From contig JAGXKW010000016.1 in assembly GCA_018334995.1 (NCBI GenBank), positions 6,131-52,732 on the forward strand: 46,602 nt of DNA, written 5' to 3'. This DNA is from Wenzhouxiangellaceae bacterium (lineage in GTDB: Bacteria > Pseudomonadota > Gammaproteobacteria > Xanthomonadales > Wenzhouxiangellaceae). This document shows, in pieces, positions 16,227 to 25,974 of this stretch. A program made the translations under genes and the position numbers. Each line of letters begins with the position of its first letter. The first letter of the stretch is position 1. Under the pieces are notes generated by a model, which did not search any database, was not told the DNA's origin, and saw only the letters and a program-made list of their open reading frames with translations.

Positions 16227-18245
16227 CTCGGCCTGGGTGCCGGGGTCGCTCAGGCAAACGACCCGATCGATCTTGGTGCGCTGGGCGCCGGCGGATTCCG
16301 CATCGACGGCATCGATGCCGGTGATTATTCGGGGAGAAGCGTCTCCGGCGCCGGCGACGTCAACGGCGACGGCCTCGACGATGTGATCGTCGGGGCCCAT
16401 CGCGCCGATCCCGATGGCAATTCACTTGCCGGCGAAAGCTACGTGGTGTTCGGTAAGGCCGACAGCGCCAGCATCGAGCTCGGTGACCTCGGCAGCGGCG
16501 GCTTTCGGATCGACGGCGCCGACGTTGGTGATTTGTCAGGGATAAGCGTCGCCGGCGCCGGCGACGTCAACGGCGATGACTTCGACGATGTGATCGTCGG
16601 GGCCCATCGCGCCGGTCCCGATGGCGATTCATCTGCCGGCGAAAGCTACGTGGTGTTCGGCAAGGCCGATAGCGACAGCATCGATCTCGGCGACCTCGGC
16701 AACGGCGGCTTCCGGATTGACGGCATCGACGCTAATGATTTGTCAGGGAGAAGCGTCTCCGGCGCCGGCGACGTCAACGGCGACGGCCTTGACGATGTGA
16801 TCGTCGGTGTCCCTTTCGCCGATCCCGATGGTAATTCATATGCCGGCGAAAGCTACGTGGTGTTCGGCAAGGCCGATAGCGACAACATCGATCTCGGCGA
16901 CCTCGGCAGCGGCGGCTTCCGCATCGACGGCATCGATGCCGATGATTACTCGGGTTTCAGCGTCTCCGGCGCCGGCGACGTCAACGGCGACGGCCTCGAC
17001 GATGTGATCGTCGGTGCCATAGGAGCCGACGCCGATGGCGATACAAATGCCGGCGCAAGCTATGTGGTGTTCGGCAAGGCCGATAGCGCCCCCATCGACC
17101 TCGGCGCCCTCGGTACAGGCGGCTTCCGGATCGACGGCATCGACGCCTATGATTATTCGGGATATAGCGTCTCCGGCGCCGGCGACGTCAACGGCGACGA
17201 CCTCGACGATGTGATCGTCGGTGCCCCTCTCGCCGATCCTGATGGCAATTCATCTGCCGGCGAAAGCTACGTGGTGTTCGGCAAGGCCGATAGCGCCCCC
17301 ATCGATCTCGGCGCCCTCGGCAGCGGCGGATTCCGCATCAACGGCATCGACGACGTTGACCAGTCAGGGTGGAGCGTCTCCGGCGCCGGCGACGTCAACG
17401 GCGACGACCTCGACGATGTGATCGTCGGCGCCGATCGCGCTGATCCCGATGGCAATTCATCTGCCGGCGAAAGCTATGTGGTGTTCGGCAAGGCCGATAG
17501 CGCCCCCATCGATCTCGGCGCACTAGGCAGCGGCGGCTTCCGCATCGACGGCGTAGACGCCGGCGACAGAGCGGGAGTCAGCGTCTCGGGCACCGGCGAC
17601 GTCAATCGCGACGGCCTCGACGATGTGATCGTCGGTGCCCATTTTGCCGATCCCGATGGCAATTCATTTGCCGGCGAGAGCTACGTGGTGTTTGGTCCGT
17701 CACCGGTCGCCGGCCCGCTTTTGTTTACCGACCGTGAGGAGTTTCTGAAGGCAACCGGTGCCAGCGTGGCCAGCGCGCCGTACAGCGCAGTCAATCAGCC
17801 CCCCGAACCGTTCCAGAGCGGACAGATCATGTTCGATGCCATTGCCCCGTCGAGCCTGAATTTCGGCAATTCTCCGGCCGATTTCCCGGACGATAACGAT
17901 ATCGAGCTCGCAATCAATGCCAATGAGGACCTCGACATCGCGATGGCGGAAGGTTTCACGTTTGCAATGGGCATCGATTTCGACGACGCATCCGGCGGCA
18001 GCACGCCGTCGACCTTCGACGTGACGGTCAAGGCGGGCGATACGACCATCGGCCAGTTACAGTTTCAAACCGATCAGCTTCCCGAACAGGACTACCTCGG
18101 CGTATGGGCACAGGCGCCGTTCGACCGGCTGGAGATTCGCGAGACGACGACCGCGAACGAAAACGAATACTTCGGCACGGTCTCGACCAGCCAGCAGCCC
18201 CTGCCGCCGCCGATCTTCGCCGACGGATTCGAGTCAAACGACTGA
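16080..18245 (+). CDS. Secreted FG-GAP repeat protein with 7 propeller repeats
   Basis: The 721-residue protein starts with an unusually long leader (about 60 residues) whose hydrophobic core is IVCALGLGAGVAQA, preceded by RRTATYR. Cleavage is expected near AQA. Residues 62-544 are seven repeats of 69 residues, each with IDLGxLGxGGFRIDGID, SGAGDVNGDGLDDVIVG and GESYVVFGKADS; DVNGDGLDD is the calcium-binding FG-GAP loop. Seven is the blade number of an integrin-alpha propeller, so the array should close on itself. The C-terminal 175 residues are a separate beta-rich domain (LLFTDREEFLKATG..., FDVTVKAGDTTIGQLQF), ending in a Pro-rich hinge and IFADGFESND. It is likely cell-surface or secreted. 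It is preceded by the sigma stub and followed by a truncated relative at 18263. Confidence 0.87.
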   Translation: MVTDPQKFLRARLLAPALISNYGLAPGKAAQPRAPALRRTATYRAIVCALGLGAGVAQANDPIDLGALGAGGFRIDGIDAGDYSGRSVSGAGDVNGDGLDDVIVGAHRADPDGNSLAGESYVVFGKADSASIELGDLGSGGFRIDGADVGDLSGISVAGAGDVNGDDFDDVIVGAHRAGPDGDSSAGESYVVFGKADSDSIDLGDLGNGGFRIDGIDANDLSGRSVSGAGDVNGDGLDDVIVGVPFADPDGNSYAGESYVVFGKADSDNIDLGDLGSGGFRIDGIDADDYSGFSVSGAGDVNGDGLDDVIVGAIGADADGDTNAGASYVVFGKADSAPIDLGALGTGGFRIDGIDAYDYSGYSVSGAGDVNGDDLDDVIVGAPLADPDGNSSAGESYVVFGKADSAPIDLGALGSGGFRINGIDDVDQSGWSVSGAGDVNGDDLDDVIVGADRADPDGNSSAGESYVVFGKADSAPIDLGALGSGGFRIDGVDAGDRAGVSVSGTGDVNRDGLDDVIVGAHFADPDGNSFAGESYVVFGPSPVAGPLLFTDREEFLKATGASVASAPYSAVNQPPEPFQSGQIMFDAIAPSSLNFGNSPADFPDDNDIELAINANEDLDIAMAEGFTFAMGIDFDDASGGSTPSTFDVTVKAGDTTIGQLQFQTDQLPEQDYLGVWAQAPFDRLEIRETTTANENEYFGTVSTSQQPLPPPIFADGFESND
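16263..17711 (+). repeat. Tandem array of 7 FG-GAP repeats, 207 bp each
   Basis: Seven units, each starting at the (P/S/N)I(D/E)LG codons, with no length variation. The last unit ends VVFGPSPVA and leads into the C-terminal domain. Confidence 0.88.
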
Positions 18246-18262
18246 GCTCGAGGATACTGATC

Positions 18263-18586
18263 ATGGAAAATGTTAATCGAATAGCGGGCGGTGAAATTCG
18301 ACTTGCGCCCGCGAAAGCGGCCAAGCCTCGCGCGCCGGTCCGCCGCCGGACCGCCACGTACCGCGCCATCGTCTGTGCGCTCGGCCTGGGTGCCGACGTC
18401 TCCCAGGCAAACGGCCCGATCGATCTTGGTGCGCTGGGCGCCGGCGGCTTTCGCATCGACGGCATCGATGCAGATGATTTTTCGGGATTCAGCGTCTCCG
18501 GCGCCGGTGATGTCAACGGCGACGGCCTCGACGATGAGCGACCCCTAGGCCTTTGCAGTCATCGAATCCCGGGTAGGGTGCGTTGA
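18263..18586 (+). pseudogene. Truncated third FG-GAP gene (leader plus half a repeat)
   Basis: ATG at 18263 with GAGG eight bases upstream opens MENVNRIAGGEIRLAPAKAA, then rejoins the common leader (RRTATYRAIVCALGLGAD) and one partial repeat (PIDLGALGAGGFRIDG to DVNGDGLDD). Homology stops at about 18535, in the middle of the codons for DDV. The frame then runs through unrelated sequence (ERPLGLCSHR) to a stop at 18586. It starts 17 bases after the end of the 7-repeat gene, as if from tandem duplication followed by deletion. The deletion joins it to a decayed M20 gene. Confidence 0.8.
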
Positions 18587-18604
18587 GCGAACCGAATACG
18601 CACC
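18574..18604. repeat. REP-like intergenic palindrome
   Basis: The 31-base element reads TAGGGTGCGTTGAGCG then AACCGAATACGCACC; GGTGCGT and ACGCACC can pair. It resembles the short GGTGCGTT-type palindromes scattered between genes in many gammaproteobacteria. Only one copy is seen in the window, exactly at the junction between two pseudogenes. Confidence 0.5.
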
Positions 18605-18608
18605 GAAC

Positions 18609-18855
18609 GGACTGACATCCCGGCGGTGAAATCGAAGCGCCGGCGCAAAGCTCGCAGTCTCTGGTCGACTTTCTGGTCGAGTTCGACGGCCAGGCCGCTG
18701 TGCGAGACCGAGGAAGATCCGAGCGGTGGATTGACCGATGTGGGCGACGCGAGTTACCTCGTTCCGACCATCCGTCTGCGCACGGATTTCCGGCAGGGAC
18801 GTGCCCTGGCATTCATGGGCCGTCGTGGCCGTCACCACAGGATTTCGATCAATAG
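18609..18855 (+). pseudogene. Decayed M20 amidohydrolase, second copy with two internal deletions
   Basis: The segment matches three separated parts of the intact gene at 27578-29017. It opens with GAAATCGAAGC, followed by the codons for SSQ-LVDFLVEFDGQAA. It jumps after GGCCAGGCCGC to the codons for RETEE-PSGG-TDVGD-SYLVPTIRLR. It jumps again after the HSWAVVA equivalent to QDFDQ and TAG (18853-18855), matching the LDFEQ end of the intact protein. The N-terminal half including the metal site GHGCGHN is absent. It is non-functional. Confidence 0.85.
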
Positions 18856-19079
18856 ACTACGTTGCGTGCGATGGGGCTTTTCCGACGAAACCCTTTCGGC
18901 CTTTTGCGGGCTCCCGGCTTGTCTGGACTCGCCTGTTTGGAACAATCAGACCATGCTCGCGCAAGCCAAGCAGGAGCCTCCCGCAAAGGTGTCGTCGCGC
19001 CCGCGCGGGCCTGTTCAGAGGCTGCCTGGCCTGGTGACTGACGATCGACGATTGCCGCTCAGGCGACAGTAGCCTGAAA

Positions 19080-19362
19080 ATGCCGGAAAAAGTCAAAAAC
19101 CGTGAACTTTCCCGGCCCAGGCGCCCGAGCATCTACCCGGTCCGCTATTCTGCGGCACACGCGTTCGTGCTCCACGTGAACATGGTCGCCGAAGGCCGGC
19201 TGTACAAGCTGAACTTTTTTCCTGGCCACGCCAAGGCCCGGCGGGGAATTCATCTATGAGAAGAATATCGTCGACCTCTTCGGACGCGTCATCCTGTTTC
19301 GGCCGGACCGGTATCGGCACCGGGTCTTCAGAATCGAACGCGGGCACCAGAAAGAATCATGA
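19080..19362 (+). pseudogene. Decayed mini 2OG-Fe(II) oxygenase, second copy
   Basis: ATG 19080 opens MPEKVKNRE, then SIYPVRYSAAHAFVLHVNMV and EGRLYKLNF, parallel to the intact protein at 29105. The metal-binding HVD is HVN here, and a frameshift at about 19225 sends the frame to a stop at 19257-19259. The remaining homology (YEKNIVDLFGRVILFRPDRY, then RIERG) continues in another frame to a TGA at 19362. It follows the M20 remnant in the same order as the intact pair does, though with about 137 extra bases between them. Confidence 0.85.
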
Positions 19363-19386
19363 CCCGGCTGGTGTCTCCAGGAGAGA

Positions 19387-20079
19387 ATGAACAACCAAAT
19401 TCTTGCCATCGGGATGGCTGTGACGCTCACATCCTTAGTGTCAACGGACAGCCATGCCGATGGCGACTTGTATGGCAATATCACGCTAACCTCCGACTAC
19501 CTCTTTCGTGGTGTCAGCCAAACGCAGGGTGAACCCGCGCTGCAAGGCGATCTTGGCTGGGCCAATGATTCCGGCTTTTATGTCGGCACATGGGCATCCA
19601 ATGTCGACGGCTTTGCTGATGTCGAGTGGGATTTCTACGCGGGTTATGACATTAGCCTTGCCCATGCCACCACGCTGAATCTGACCGCCCAGTACTATAC
19701 CTACCACGGTCGGGGAATTTCCGGTGCTGATTATGCCGAGGTCTACGTCGGGCTAACGCAGGAACTGGATAACATGAGCGTAGGTGCGCGGGTGGAATTC
19801 GCTCCCGAATATTTCGGCGAAGATACCCGCCAGGCCTATTTCAAGCTATTTGGCTCGATACCGCTAGCCAGGGCATGGTCGGTCGATGCCCATATCGGCA
19901 GGCTGAATTTCTCCGACAACGCGCTGGCCGGTCAACCCGATACCACCGACTGGATGCTGGGCATCAGCTACGCCCATGATCCAGTCACGGTGACCGCCGC
20001 CTTTGCTGATACCAACTGGGACGAATGCGGTTCTGATTGCAACGCGAATGCGATTTTGGCTGTAGGTCTTGATTTCTAA
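19387..20079 (+). CDS. TorF family putative porin
   Basis: The 230-residue protein has a signal peptide (cleavage near SHA-DG) followed by GNITLTSDYLFRGVSQTQGEPALQGDLGW, the hallmark opening of the TIGR02001/TorF group of small outer-membrane proteins. Further strands include GFYVGTWASNVDGFADVEWDFYAGY and ISYAHDPVTVTAAFADTNWDE. It ends AILAVGLDF with the terminal Phe favoured by the barrel-assembly machinery. A GGAGAGA site lies just before the ATG. The betT start is 81 bases downstream on the same strand, so this could be the outer-membrane entry for the choline system; that link rests on position only. Confidence 0.85.
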   Translation: MNNQILAIGMAVTLTSLVSTDSHADGDLYGNITLTSDYLFRGVSQTQGEPALQGDLGWANDSGFYVGTWASNVDGFADVEWDFYAGYDISLAHATTLNLTAQYYTYHGRGISGADYAEVYVGLTQELDNMSVGARVEFAPEYFGEDTRQAYFKLFGSIPLARAWSVDAHIGRLNFSDNALAGQPDTTDWMLGISYAHDPVTVTAAFADTNWDECGSDCNANAILAVGLDF

Positions 20080-20160
20080 CTGCCGCGAGTATCCGGGACG
20101 ATCCGGAAACATCGGCTTTTCATCAAACTCGTGCGCATAACAACAAACCAGGAGTGCAGG

Positions 20161-22227
20161 ATGCACAACGCGAACTCCCCCGCAGACGGCTCCAAGGCCA
20201 CGCCGGAAGAGGCCCATATCAAGCCGCTGATTTTCTACGGCTCCGTGATCGGCATCGTTGTGTTCTCGCTTTGGACGATGCTTTTCACCGAAACGGCGAA
20301 CCGCCTGATCAATGCCGCGCTGACCTGGATTTCTTCGGGGTTCGGCTGGTTCTACTTTCTTGCCGTGGTGATCTATCTGGTTTTCGTGATTGTAGTGGCG
20401 GTCTCCCGCTTCGGCAATATCAAGCTGGGTCCGGATCACTCGGAGCCCGAATTCAACACGATCAGCTGGGCGGCAATGCTGTTCGCCGCCGGCATCGGTA
20501 TCGACCTGATATTCTATTGCATCGTAGAGCCGGTCACCCAGTTCACTCAGCCGCCGATTGGCGAGGGTGGCACCGTGGAAGCCGCCCGCCATGCGATGGA
20601 ATTGACATTCCTGCACTGGGGCATTTCCGGTTGGGGCGTTTACACCCTGGTGGGCATGGCGCTTGGCTTTTTCAGCTATCGCCACGGTTTGCCGCTGACT
20701 ATTCGCTCGTCTCTCTATGCCCTTTTCGGCAAGCGCATAGATGGCCCGCTGGGAGACACTGTGGATGTTGCCGCGGTACTGGGAACGGTATTCGGGGTGG
20801 CTGTCAGTCTGGGCATCGGCATCATTCAACTGAACTTCGGCCTCGCCTACATGTTCGGCGTGCCCGAGAGCATTGCCATACAGGCGGCGCTGGCAGTGCT
20901 GATCGTCGTCTTCTCGGCCATTTCCGCGGCCACAGGGGTGGAGCGCGGTATCCGCCGGCTATCCGAGTTCAATATGCTGCTGGCGGTGCTTTTGATGCTG
21001 TTCGTGCTGTTCACTGGCCAGACGCGCTTTTTGCTGGACGCCTTCGTCACGAATGTGGGCGATTATTTCCAGAATTTCATCGGCCTGTCGCTCGACACCT
21101 ATGCTTTCGATCGGCCCTCCAGCTGGCTGAACGCCTGGACGCTGTTTTTCTGGGCCTGGTGGATCGCCTGGGGTCCGTTCGTCGGCATGTTTCTTGCGAG
21201 GATTTCGCGCGGACGCACTATACGTTCCTTCGTCGCCGGTACGCTGATACTTCCCTTCACTTTTATAGCGGCCTGGATGGCGATCATGGGCAACTCCGCC
21301 ATCGACATGGTGATGAGCGGCGCCGCTGAGTTCGGTCAGGCGGCGGTGCAGAATCCGGGCTCCGCCATCTACAAGTTCCTCGAGGAGGCGCCCTGGACCT
21401 GGTTGACGACGATTCTGGTGACCATTCTGTCCATCGTTTTCTTCGTGACTTCCGGCGACTCGAGTGCACTGGTGTTGTCAAATCTTACCTGCCGTCTCAA
21501 GGATCCGAACCACGATGCGCCGCCGTGGATCCGCATTGTCTGGGCGGCGATCATCGGTGTCCTCACCGTTGCGCTGCTGATGGCCGGCGGCCTGGTGGCG
21601 TTGCAAGGAGCGGTGGTGATCATGGGGCTGCCCTTCGCCGCAGTGCTGATCATGGTGATGCTGAGCCTGCTGCGCGCGTTGCGCCTCGAGGGCCTCAAGA
21701 GAGACAGCATGCAGGATTCTCTTTCCGGCCACCTGTCTGCGCGCACTCTGTCGCGCGATCCCACCAGTAACTGGACTCAGCGCCTGGGCCGGGCGGTGAG
21801 CTTCCCCACGCGCGCCCAGGTAGAGCGCTTTGTCGAGCAAACGATTGGACCCGCATTCGAATCGGTGAAGGAGCAGCTCGAACAAGAGGGCTATCCGGTG
21901 AAAATCAGCGGCGGAACCGGCGACCAACTGTACCTTGCACTGGACGTGACGCTGACCGACGAAGTGGACTTCAACTACCAGGTTTGGCCGCGCAAGTGCG
22001 CCATGCCGGCGTTCACTCTGAGGACGGAGAAATCGCGTGCCCACTACTGCCGGCTCGAGCCGCGCCTGCGCGAGGGCGGCCTCACCTACGACCTGATGGG
22101 CTACACCAAGGATCAGGTGATCGGCGATGTGGTCGATCATTTCGAGGCCCACCTTCAGTATCTGCATATGCGGCGCGAGCAGCAAGCGAGAACGCCGGGT
22201 GAAGAAGGACAACCAGGAGCGGTATGA
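20161..22227 (+). CDS. betT: BCCT family choline transporter (BetT type)
   Basis: The 688-residue inner-membrane protein has 12 predicted spans in residues 20-510. Visible family features are the Gly-rich unwound helix AAMLFAAGIGIDLIFYC, the HWGISGWGVYTL segment and the BCCT signature region WAWWIAWGPFVGMFLARISRGRTIR. A cytoplasmic C-terminal extension of about 175 residues (EGLKRDSMQDSLSGHL... GLTYDLMGYTKDQVIGDVVDHFE) is characteristic of BetT and is linked to osmotic activation there. The ATG at 20161 follows AGGAG; an upstream in-frame codon at 20131 lacks a ribosome site. It overlaps the start of betA by four bases, so uptake of choline and its oxidation are coupled. Confidence 0.92.
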   Translation: MHNANSPADGSKATPEEAHIKPLIFYGSVIGIVVFSLWTMLFTETANRLINAALTWISSGFGWFYFLAVVIYLVFVIVVAVSRFGNIKLGPDHSEPEFNTISWAAMLFAAGIGIDLIFYCIVEPVTQFTQPPIGEGGTVEAARHAMELTFLHWGISGWGVYTLVGMALGFFSYRHGLPLTIRSSLYALFGKRIDGPLGDTVDVAAVLGTVFGVAVSLGIGIIQLNFGLAYMFGVPESIAIQAALAVLIVVFSAISAATGVERGIRRLSEFNMLLAVLLMLFVLFTGQTRFLLDAFVTNVGDYFQNFIGLSLDTYAFDRPSSWLNAWTLFFWAWWIAWGPFVGMFLARISRGRTIRSFVAGTLILPFTFIAAWMAIMGNSAIDMVMSGAAEFGQAAVQNPGSAIYKFLEEAPWTWLTTILVTILSIVFFVTSGDSSALVLSNLTCRLKDPNHDAPPWIRIVWAAIIGVLTVALLMAGGLVALQGAVVIMGLPFAAVLIMVMLSLLRALRLEGLKRDSMQDSLSGHLSARTLSRDPTSNWTQRLGRAVSFPTRAQVERFVEQTIGPAFESVKEQLEQEGYPVKISGGTGDQLYLALDVTLTDEVDFNYQVWPRKCAMPAFTLRTEKSRAHYCRLEPRLREGGLTYDLMGYTKDQVIGDVVDHFEAHLQYLHMRREQQARTPGEEGQPGAV

Positions 22228-23927
22228 CCATGCATGAGGAAAAATTCGATCAGACCTACGACTACATCGTTGTCGGTGCCGGCTCCGCCGGCGCCGTGCT
22301 GGCGAACCGGCTGACGGAGAGCGGAGAGTACAACGTACTGCTGCTGGAATTCGGTGGCCGTGACAACTCGATCTTCATCAAGATGCCCACGGCATTTTCC
22401 ATTCCACTCAACATGCCCAAGTACGACTGGGAGTTTTACACCGAGCCGGAACCCGGGCTCAACGGGCGGCGCATCCATCAGGCGCGCGGCAAGGTGATCG
22501 GCGGCTCCTCATCCATCAACGGTATGGTCTATGTGCGCGGCGACGCCGGCGATTATGCCGAGTGGGAGGAAAAAGGTGCCAGGGAATGGGGCTATGCCGA
22601 CGTGCTGCCCTACTTCAAGCGTGCCGAGCACTGTGTCTACGGCGGCGACGAGTATCGCGGCAGCAGTGGCCCGCTCACGATTTGCAACGGTAACAACATG
22701 AAAAATCCCCTCTACCGTGCATTCATCGAAGCCGGCCGGCAGGCGGGCTACGGCTATACCGAGGACTACAACGGCTATCGAGCCGAGGGCTTCGGGCGCA
22801 TGGATATGACCGTCCGCGACGGCGTGCGTTGTTCCACCGCGCTGGCTTACCTGAAGCCGGCGAGGGCGCGCAGCAATCTCGAAATGAAGATGCATGCCCT
22901 CACCACCCGGGTGATCATGGAGGACAAAAAAGCGGTGGGCGTGGAGTACCGCCAGCGCGGCAAGACTTTCCGTGCAAAAGCCAACAAGGAGGTCATTCTT
23001 TCCGCCAGCGCCTTCAACTCTCCCAAGCTGCTGATGCTCTCCGGTATCGGTCCGGCAGAACATCTCAGGGAGCACGGCATCGAGGTGGTGCACGACCTGC
23101 CCGGGGTGGGTCAGAATCTGCAGGATCACCTGGAGTGCTGGGTACAACAGGAGTGCACGCAGAAGATCACGCTCAACGGCTGGTTGGGTCCGCTGGGGAA
23201 GGCCTGGATCGGCGCCAACTGGCTGCTGTTCAAGCGCGGGCTCGGGACTTCCAATCATTTCGAGTCCAACGGATATATCCGCAGCCGCGCCGGACTCCAG
23301 TATCCGGATATCCAGTACCATTTTCTCGCCGGCGCCATCGCCTACGACGGCTCCAGCGCGGTGAAGGGGCACGGTTTCCAGGCTCACCTGGGCGCCAGCA
23401 AGCCGCTTAGCCGCGGCTGGGTCAAGCTCAAATCCGCCGACCCGGAAGCGGCACCGGAAATGGTTTTCAATTATCTGTCCCGCGAGGAGGACAAGCAGGT
23501 CTTCCGTGCCGGTGTGCACTTCACGCGTGAGATCTTCGCCCAGCCGGCGATGGACCCCTATCGGGGACGTGAGATAGAGCCGGGCCCGGACGTGCAGAGT
23601 GACGACGAGATCGACAACTGGCTGGCGGAATCCTGCGAGACCGCATACCACCCCTGCGGCACCTGCCGCATGGGCACCGACGAGATGGCGGTGGTGGATC
23701 CCGAGTGCCGGGTGCACGGTATCCAGAATCTACGCGTGATCGATTCCTCCATCATGCCTGCACTTGCCAGCGGCAATTTGAATGGACCCACCATCATGAT
23801 CGGCGAAAAGGGTGCAGACCATGTGCTGGGCAAGGGCATGCTGGCGCCTTCCGCCGCACCCGTCGGCGTGGCGAAGGACTGGGAAGATTCGCAGCGGGAG
23901 GAAGAACCGGAAAGGCGGCTGGAGTGA
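22224..23927 (+). CDS. betA: Choline dehydrogenase
   Basis: The 567-residue GMC-family flavoprotein oxidises choline to betaine aldehyde, donating electrons to the respiratory chain. The FAD Rossmann motif GAGSAG is at 18-23. The GMC signature follows in HQARGKVIGGSSSINGMVYV, and a second in LSASAFNSPKLLMLSGIGP. The catalytic His is in AYHPCGTCRMG (His476), paired with the Asn of NLNGPT (Asn520). The length is close to the 555-560 of known BetA proteins, with a short charged C-terminal tail. It starts at the ATGA overlap with betT. betB lies downstream on the opposite strand, convergent, rather than in the usual same-strand operon. No betI repressor gene is in the window. Confidence 0.93.
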   Translation: MTMHEEKFDQTYDYIVVGAGSAGAVLANRLTESGEYNVLLLEFGGRDNSIFIKMPTAFSIPLNMPKYDWEFYTEPEPGLNGRRIHQARGKVIGGSSSINGMVYVRGDAGDYAEWEEKGAREWGYADVLPYFKRAEHCVYGGDEYRGSSGPLTICNGNNMKNPLYRAFIEAGRQAGYGYTEDYNGYRAEGFGRMDMTVRDGVRCSTALAYLKPARARSNLEMKMHALTTRVIMEDKKAVGVEYRQRGKTFRAKANKEVILSASAFNSPKLLMLSGIGPAEHLREHGIEVVHDLPGVGQNLQDHLECWVQQECTQKITLNGWLGPLGKAWIGANWLLFKRGLGTSNHFESNGYIRSRAGLQYPDIQYHFLAGAIAYDGSSAVKGHGFQAHLGASKPLSRGWVKLKSADPEAAPEMVFNYLSREEDKQVFRAGVHFTREIFAQPAMDPYRGREIEPGPDVQSDDEIDNWLAESCETAYHPCGTCRMGTDEMAVVDPECRVHGIQNLRVIDSSIMPALASGNLNGPTIMIGEKGADHVLGKGMLAPSAAPVGVAKDWEDSQREEEPERRLE

Positions 23928-24022
23928 GGGTCTCCGAACGTCCTCCGGTTCCGGGCGGGCTGTGAATAAAGTGACCCGCACGCGCTGAGCCATCAAGCTT
24001 TCACCACTGGCTGCTTTGGGCT

Positions 24023-25486
<1,464 letters not shown>

Positions 25487-25740
25487 ATCGCACTCCCACA
25501 TCGCCGCCGGCATTCGGCGGAATCCGTAATAGAAAGTCTGCGCCTTCTCGGCTAATGATCGACGAGGCCGGCCTTTCGCGCAGCCGCTTCGGCGGCCGAA
25601 GACGGTCGATTGCCGGAAGCGCAGCTTGCGGCGCAAGTGCGAAGGGATTAGCGCAGTGTTTTCATCGATAGTATCAGGATCGAAACTGCTCGTTCAAGCG
25701 ACGACACAGTCGCTGCAAGTGCCTTCATGACCCCATGCCT
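25487..25740. other. Intergenic region upstream of betB
   Basis: This should contain the betB promoter. I saw no coding frame, strong palindrome or T-tailed hairpin in it. Confidence 0.4.
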
Positions 25741-25974
25741 TCAGGCTTTACCGAACGGATCCGCCACCCAGAGCCACGCGCCGACAACGGCCAGCAGGAG
25801 CGCCACCCACCCATCGACATCGCCGAAGACGGCCAGGCCGGTTGGAAATGTGATCAGAACAAGACCGATTCCGGCAGAGCGATTGTAGAGTCTCGATTTC
25901 GCGGCCCGAAGCAGCAAAAGTAGTGCAATGCTTGCGGCGGCGGCAGTCAGCAGGATCACCGATTCGGTTTGCAT
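25741..25974 (-). CDS. Small membrane protein, function unknown
   Basis: The 77-residue protein has three hydrophobic stretches: VILLTAAAASIALLLLL (7-22), AGIGLVLITFPTGLAVFG (34-51) and WVALLLAVVGAWLWVADPF (56-74). Positive residues (RAAKSRLYNR) lie between the first two. The ATG at 25974 has a good AGGAG site six bases upstream, which separates this from a longer and less protein-like upstream frame. I do not recognise the family. It stands alone between betB and the oxygenase cluster. Confidence 0.6.
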   Translation of the reverse strand: MQTESVILLTAAAASIALLLLLRAAKSRLYNRSAGIGLVLITFPTGLAVFGDVDGWVALLLAVVGAWLWVADPFGKA

